From Bacillota bacterium (lineage in GTDB: Bacteria; Bacillota; Clostridia; Lachnospirales; Cellulosilyticaceae): a DNA stretch of 9,533 nucleotides. Below are positions 6,870 through 9,533 of this stretch, piece by piece (the first letter of the stretch is position 1; each line of letters starts with the position of its first letter). Made by a program: the position numbers and the translations under genes. The DNA lies in NCBI GenBank assembly GCA_023457875.1, contig JAEXBC010000207.1, forward strand, positions 1-9,533. The letters are read 5' to 3'. The notes beneath the pieces were generated by a model that did no database searches, was not told the DNA's origin, and worked only from the letters and a program-made list of their open reading frames with translations.

Positions 6870-6878
6870 TGCTATAAT
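6870..6878 (+). promoter_or_regulatory. Extended -10 promoter before the SPFH gene
   Basis: TGCTATAAT contains a perfect TATAAT (6873-6878) preceded by TG, the extended -10 form that needs little -35 contact. The -35 position 17 bases upstream reads TTTTAA, a poor match. Transcription would begin near 6885 and serve the SPFH gene and probably the dehydrogenase after it. Confidence 0.6.
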
Positions 6879-6925
6879 ATAGAAGAGGGATTAGTATGAA
6901 ATTCTGACAAATGGGAGGATTTGAG

Positions 6926-8032
6926 ATGGGATTTTTTAAAAAACAATTTTTAGATATTATTCAGTGGTTAGATGAAAGCAGCAATACTTTAGTTTATATG
7001 TTTCCAATGGAGGACCAAGAAATTCAAAATGGTGCCCAGCTTACTGTTAGACCAGGACAGGTGGCTATTTTTGTGGAACAAGGGCAAATAGCAGATGTAT
7101 TTGGACCAGGTATGTATAAGCTTGAAACACAAAACTTACCTCTCTTGAGCAATTTGAAGAGTTGGTCATATGGATTTAAGTCACCCTTTAAGTCTGACGT
7201 ATTCTTCTTAAATATGAAGGATTTTCTTGGTAATAAATGGGGAACGACTAATCCTATCTGGATTCCTGATAGCCAATTTGGGCAAGTACAGGTACGTGCT
7301 CATGGTAGTTATGCTTTTAAGATTGAAAATCCAGTTGTCTTCCTAAGTCAAATTGTAGGAACAAAAGCACGTTATCGATTAGAAGATATCACAGAACAAT
7401 TACGTAGTTTTATTGTGAACCAGTTTTCTGACATTATTGGAAGCCTCAACTTAACGGTTACTCAGATTTCATCAAACTATAATGAAATTGCCTCAGCTTT
7501 AGCTGAAACCCTCAAGAAACCCTTTGGTGAATTAGGTTTAACGATTACACAATTTACAATTGGTAATATTGGACTACCTGAAGAGATTGAAAAGAATTTA
7601 AAAGAACTTACAAGCATGAACATTTTAGGAAGTGTCAACAACCAACATTTGAGCAAGATTCAAATTCTCAAGCAACTTGAAATTATGGAAAAATCCACAG
7701 AGAATGATGGTCTTAATGCCATGATGCAAAATGGCATGGGCGTTGGTATGGGACTTCATATGGGAGGAGCCTTTGCAAATGGACTTCAGCAGCTTAATGC
7801 TAATACTGCCATGGCAGCAGCAAATGTAAATACGGATCAAAATGCCACGGCTCAAGGAGACATGATGAATTGTCCTAGCTGCCAAGCAATCATTAAAAAG
7901 GGAAGTAAATTCTGCCCAGAATGTGGCACAAAAATAGAGGTGTCTAATAAGAAGAAGTTTTGCCCCGACTGCGGCAAGCCAGTAGATGAAGGAATCAAGT
8001 TTTGCCCAGAATGTGGCGCCAAGCTGATATAA
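6926..8032 (+). CDS. SPFH-domain protein (YdjI / virion-core-protein-like) with two C-terminal zinc ribbons
   Basis: This 368-residue protein has three parts. Residues about 25-235 resemble the bacterial SPFH/Band 7-like family annotated as virion core protein (COG4260, B. subtilis YdjI), with VRPGQVAIFVEQGQ (41-54), FGPGMYKL (59-66), the GTTNPIWIPD region and an RAHGSYAFKI strand. Residues about 262-312 are a low-complexity Met/Gly/Ala/Asn-rich linker. The C-terminus has two zinc ribbons: C316/C319/C330/C333 and C346/C349/C360/C363, each CPxC followed by CPEC. No signal peptide or clear membrane span is visible, so it is probably cytoplasmic and may associate with the membrane as a scaffold. 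The ATG at 6926 has GGGAGG (6913-6918) seven bases upstream; the in-frame ATG at 6911 would contain that site. YdjI is linked in B. subtilis to the YdjG/YdjH/LiaH stress context, but none of those genes is visible here. Confidence 0.88.
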   Translation: MGFFKKQFLDIIQWLDESSNTLVYMFPMEDQEIQNGAQLTVRPGQVAIFVEQGQIADVFGPGMYKLETQNLPLLSNLKSWSYGFKSPFKSDVFFLNMKDFLGNKWGTTNPIWIPDSQFGQVQVRAHGSYAFKIENPVVFLSQIVGTKARYRLEDITEQLRSFIVNQFSDIIGSLNLTVTQISSNYNEIASALAETLKKPFGELGLTITQFTIGNIGLPEEIEKNLKELTSMNILGSVNNQHLSKIQILKQLEIMEKSTENDGLNAMMQNGMGVGMGLHMGGAFANGLQQLNANTAMAAANVNTDQNATAQGDMMNCPSCQAIIKKGSKFCPECGTKIEVSNKKKFCPDCGKPVDEGIKFCPECGAKLI

Positions 8033-8068
8033 TACAAAAGCATAGAGAGCTAGAAAAGAGGTAGCAGG

Positions 8069-9028
8069 ATGAAATTATGTGTATTAGATGCAGCCACCCT
8101 TGGAGGTGACTTAGATATTTCATGTTTCAAGCAGTGTGGAGAAGTAGCTATATATGATTTGACAGCACCTTCACAGGTTGAAGCGCGTACTCGTGATGTA
8201 GATGTCATTATTACCAATAAGGTTGTTTTAAATGAAGAGAACCTAAAGTCAGCAACCCATTTAAAACTCATTGCGCTACTAGCAACGGGCTACAATAACA
8301 TTGATATTGATTACGCAAAAAAACGAGGCATTGCTGTAGCTAACGTAGCAGGCTATTCAACTGAAAGTGTAGCACAGCATACCTTTGCCATGTTATTACA
8401 TCTTATCCAGCATACCAGTCAGTATGATGAATATGTAAAAAGTAAAGCCTACGCAAATAGTGAGACCTTTACATTTATTGCGTGGCCCTTTTATGAGCTT
8501 AAGGGCAAAATCATGGGAATTATTGGCCTTGGTGCAATTGGCAAGGCTGTAGCTAGGATAGCAACCGCTTTTGGAATGCACGTTATCTATTATTCGACTT
8601 CTGGAAGAAATAGTAGTGGTGAGAATATGGAAAGGGTAGAGCTAGAGCAGCTTTTAACAAGAAGTGATGTAGTCTCTATTCATGCACCTTATAATGAGGC
8701 TACCCATGAACTAATCGACTATAAAGAATTAGCGAAGATGAAGCCTACAGCATATCTTTTAAACCTAGGAAGGGGAAAAATTGTTGTAGAATCAGATTTA
8801 GCCAGAGCCTTAAATGACGGACTTATTAGTGGAGCGGGACTAGATGTTTTAGAAAAAGAACCGATTGATGCAAATAATCCATTATATCAAGTTAAAGAAA
8901 AGCACAAACTATTGATTACACCCCATATTGCATGGGCCAGTGTTGAGGCAAGAACCATACTTGTTGAAGAGATTATTAAAAATATCGAGGCATTTGAAAA
9001 AGGGATTTTAAGGAATCGCATTGTATAA
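8069..9028 (+). CDS. D-isomer-specific 2-hydroxyacid dehydrogenase (glycerate dehydrogenase/hydroxypyruvate reductase-like)
   Basis: This is a 319-residue NAD(P)-dependent oxidoreductase interconverting a 2-oxoacid and a D-2-hydroxyacid. The substrate-domain motif LLATGYNNID (70-79) and VANVAGYSTESVAQHT (90-105) are typical. The Rossmann fold has GLGAIG (153-158). The catalytic triad is visible as R235 (NLGRGKIV), E264 (DVLEKEP) and H286 (TPHIAWAS). The end of the second Rossmann strand reads YYSTSGRN, with no acidic residue where NAD-preferring enzymes often have Asp, so NADPH use is possible. Substrate is not determined; hydroxypyruvate or glyoxylate fits best by overall resemblance to HprA-like members. 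AGAGGT (8057-8062) precedes the ATG. The gap from the SPFH gene is only 36 bases with no terminator, so the two are probably cotranscribed. Confidence 0.95.
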   Translation: MKLCVLDAATLGGDLDISCFKQCGEVAIYDLTAPSQVEARTRDVDVIITNKVVLNEENLKSATHLKLIALLATGYNNIDIDYAKKRGIAVANVAGYSTESVAQHTFAMLLHLIQHTSQYDEYVKSKAYANSETFTFIAWPFYELKGKIMGIIGLGAIGKAVARIATAFGMHVIYYSTSGRNSSGENMERVELEQLLTRSDVVSIHAPYNEATHELIDYKELAKMKPTAYLLNLGRGKIVVESDLARALNDGLISGAGLDVLEKEPIDANNPLYQVKEKHKLLITPHIAWASVEARTILVEEIIKNIEAFEKGILRNRIV

Positions 9029-9057
9029 AATAGGCCAATTAAGGCCTATTTTTTTTT
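9027..9057 (+). terminator. Intrinsic terminator after the dehydrogenase gene
   Basis: AAAATAGGCC (9027-9036) pairs with GGCCTATTTT (9043-9052) around a six-base loop (AATTAA), followed by an uninterrupted run of T to 9057. It starts within the stop codon region and closes the SPFH-dehydrogenase unit. The arms are symmetrical, but the A-run opposite the T-run is short, so function on the minus strand is less likely. Confidence 0.92.
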
Positions 9058-9150
9058 GACCTTTTTTGATTTATAATCATGCAAAAAAATAATTTTGGAA
9101 GATAGGCCTACTTTGCTTTTTAAATGGCATAAAAAATTTTAAAAGCTTAG

Positions 9151-9180
9151 ATACTAACATGGTAAGTACCTAAACAGTAT
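9151..9180. repeat. Nested inverted repeat (possible operator)
   Basis: ATACT (9151-9155) mirrors AGTAT (9176-9180), and GGTA (9161-9164) mirrors TACC (9167-9170). Both pairs share the same centre, at 9165.5, with five unpaired bases between the arms on each side. Such a two-tier dyad could bind a dimeric regulator, but AT-rich DNA gives short dyads by chance. Confidence 0.35.
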
Positions 9181-9344
9181 GGATATATAAAGTTAGACAT
9201 ATAGATATTTATGTACTTATGTAAATAAAAATCGACTAAAAAATAGAGTAGAAGAATGAATAAGATAACAATAATTGCAATACGGAGCTTGATATAACAA
9301 TGATTGTTTGAAATTTTAAAAAAGTATAATAGGTGGAGATTGTC

Positions 9345-9373
9345 TTGTAAAATACTTCAAAGTAGTATATTAT
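9345..9373 (+). promoter_or_regulatory. Candidate promoter of the opp-like transporter operon
   Basis: TTGTAA (9345-9350) and TATTAT (9368-9373) are separated by 17 bases and match sigma-A consensus at 4 of 6 and 5 of 6 positions. Transcription would start near 9380, giving a leader of about 63 bases before the oppB start codon. Confidence 0.5.
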
Positions 9374-9374
9374 G

Positions 9375-9403
9375 TTAATCATGTGGACTGATTTATTAAT
9401 CAT
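9375..9403 (+). repeat. TTAATCAT direct repeats, 21 bp apart
   Basis: TTAATCAT occurs at 9375-9382 and 9396-9403, a spacing of two helical turns. The first copy overlaps the predicted transcription start of the candidate promoter, a position suited to repressor binding. A second short repeat, ATGACTT, follows at 9407-9413 and 9420-9426. Confidence 0.35.
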
Positions 9404-9442
9404 TGGATGACTTAAATTAATGACTTTAAAAGGAGGTAACTT

Positions 9443-9533
9443 ATGTTCAGGTATAGTTTAAAACGTATCATATCTATGTTTGTAACTTTATTCTTGATTG
9501 CAACAATAACATTCATCTTAATGCATTCTATTC
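9443..9533 (+). CDS. OppB-like peptide ABC transporter permease, 3' end cut by window edge
   Basis: Only the first 30 residues are visible. They begin MFRYSLKRIISM, followed by a long hydrophobic segment (FVTLFLIATITFILMHSI). A basic YxLKR N-terminus running straight into the first membrane helix, with a late TFxLMH, is characteristic of OppB/DppB-type permeases of oligopeptide ABC transporters. The next residues in that family are usually the IPGxP motif, which would fall outside the window. AAGGAGGT (9430-9437) lies five bases before the ATG and is an excellent ribosome binding site. The remaining opp genes (oppC, D, F, A) would be expected to the right. Peptide substrate specificity cannot be told. 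Confidence 0.85.
   Translation, partial: MFRYSLKRIISMFVTLFLIATITFILMHSI

Larger units (their letters stand above)
9058..9442. other. AT-rich intergenic region without a convincing gene
   Basis: This 385-base stretch separates the terminator from oppB. No open frame with a good ribosome binding site and plausible length was found; the longest plus-strand start noticed encodes only 13 residues (9256-9297) with a weak site. It contains a nested dyad (9151-9180), a palindrome TAGGCCTA (9103-9110), a candidate promoter (9345-9373) and a pair of TTAATCAT repeats. The length is unusual next to the other, overlapping genes and suggests regulation of the transporter operon. Confidence 0.8.

Noticed and set aside
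6896..6907. Three-codon ATG...TGA frame in the SPFH leader
   Set aside because: Too short to assess; no structure suggests translational control.
9056..9077. TTGACC followed by TATAAT, promoter-like
   Set aside because: Only 10 bases separate the hexamers and the first lies in the terminator T-run; the spacing is not compatible with a sigma-A promoter.
9256..9297. 13-codon frame that might be a leader peptide
   Set aside because: The ribosome binding site is weak, there is no run of regulatory codons and no linked terminator, so there is no support for attenuation.
9308..9330. TTGAAA and a perfect TATAAT
   Set aside because: The spacer is only 11 bases and there is no TG extension; a weaker but correctly spaced pair at 9345-9373 was preferred. 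The TATAAT alone could still have some activity.

Overview
The window looks like a low-GC, Gram-positive (Firmicutes) chromosome, most likely a clostridium related to the Lachnospirales. The evidence is AT-rich DNA, strong AAGGAG/GGAGG ribosome binding sites, tightly overlapping genes, a DUF4250-type small protein and a YdjI-like SPFH protein with zinc ribbons. All recognised genes lie on the plus strand. No tRNA, rRNA, CRISPR, insertion sequence or phage gene was seen.

Layout. Positions 1-1167 hold the 3' part of a sensor histidine kinase gene. A 275-base gap (1168-1442) then carries a complete regulatory leader: a candidate extended -10 promoter, a 5' hairpin, a tetrahydrofolate (THF) riboswitch (about 1252-1354) and an intrinsic terminator (1378-1410). 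An 8-bp antiterminator pairing competes with both the riboswitch and the terminator. Downstream is a folate operon: an HD-domain protein with a C-terminal cysteine cluster, folP, a folB-folK fusion, folA (dihydrofolate reductase), folC, and a 60-residue DUF4250 protein. Every junction in this run overlaps by 4-14 bases, so translation is probably coupled. The operon covers the pathway from dihydroneopterin to tetrahydrofolate polyglutamate. It lacks folE (GTP cyclohydrolase I), a Nudix FolQ and the pABA genes. The HD protein is therefore a candidate for an early pterin dephosphorylation step, but this is inference.

Positions 5626-6855 encode an M29 (AmpS/AmpT-type) metallo-aminopeptidase with all six expected metal ligands. 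An extended -10 promoter (TGcTATAAT, 6870-6878) precedes an SPFH-domain protein with a Met/Gly-rich linker and two C-terminal zinc ribbons. Next is a D-2-hydroxyacid dehydrogenase, closed by a strong intrinsic terminator (9027-9057).

A 385-base AT-rich gap (9058-9442) contains no convincing gene. It holds a nested dyad, a candidate promoter and a pair of TTAATCAT repeats 21 bp apart. It leads to the first 30 codons of an OppB-like peptide ABC transporter permease, cut by the window edge.

Nothing here is clearly a new defence or mobile system. The most worthwhile items are the riboswitch attenuator with its 5' hairpin, the HD protein in a folate operon without folE, and the coupled DUF4250 gene.
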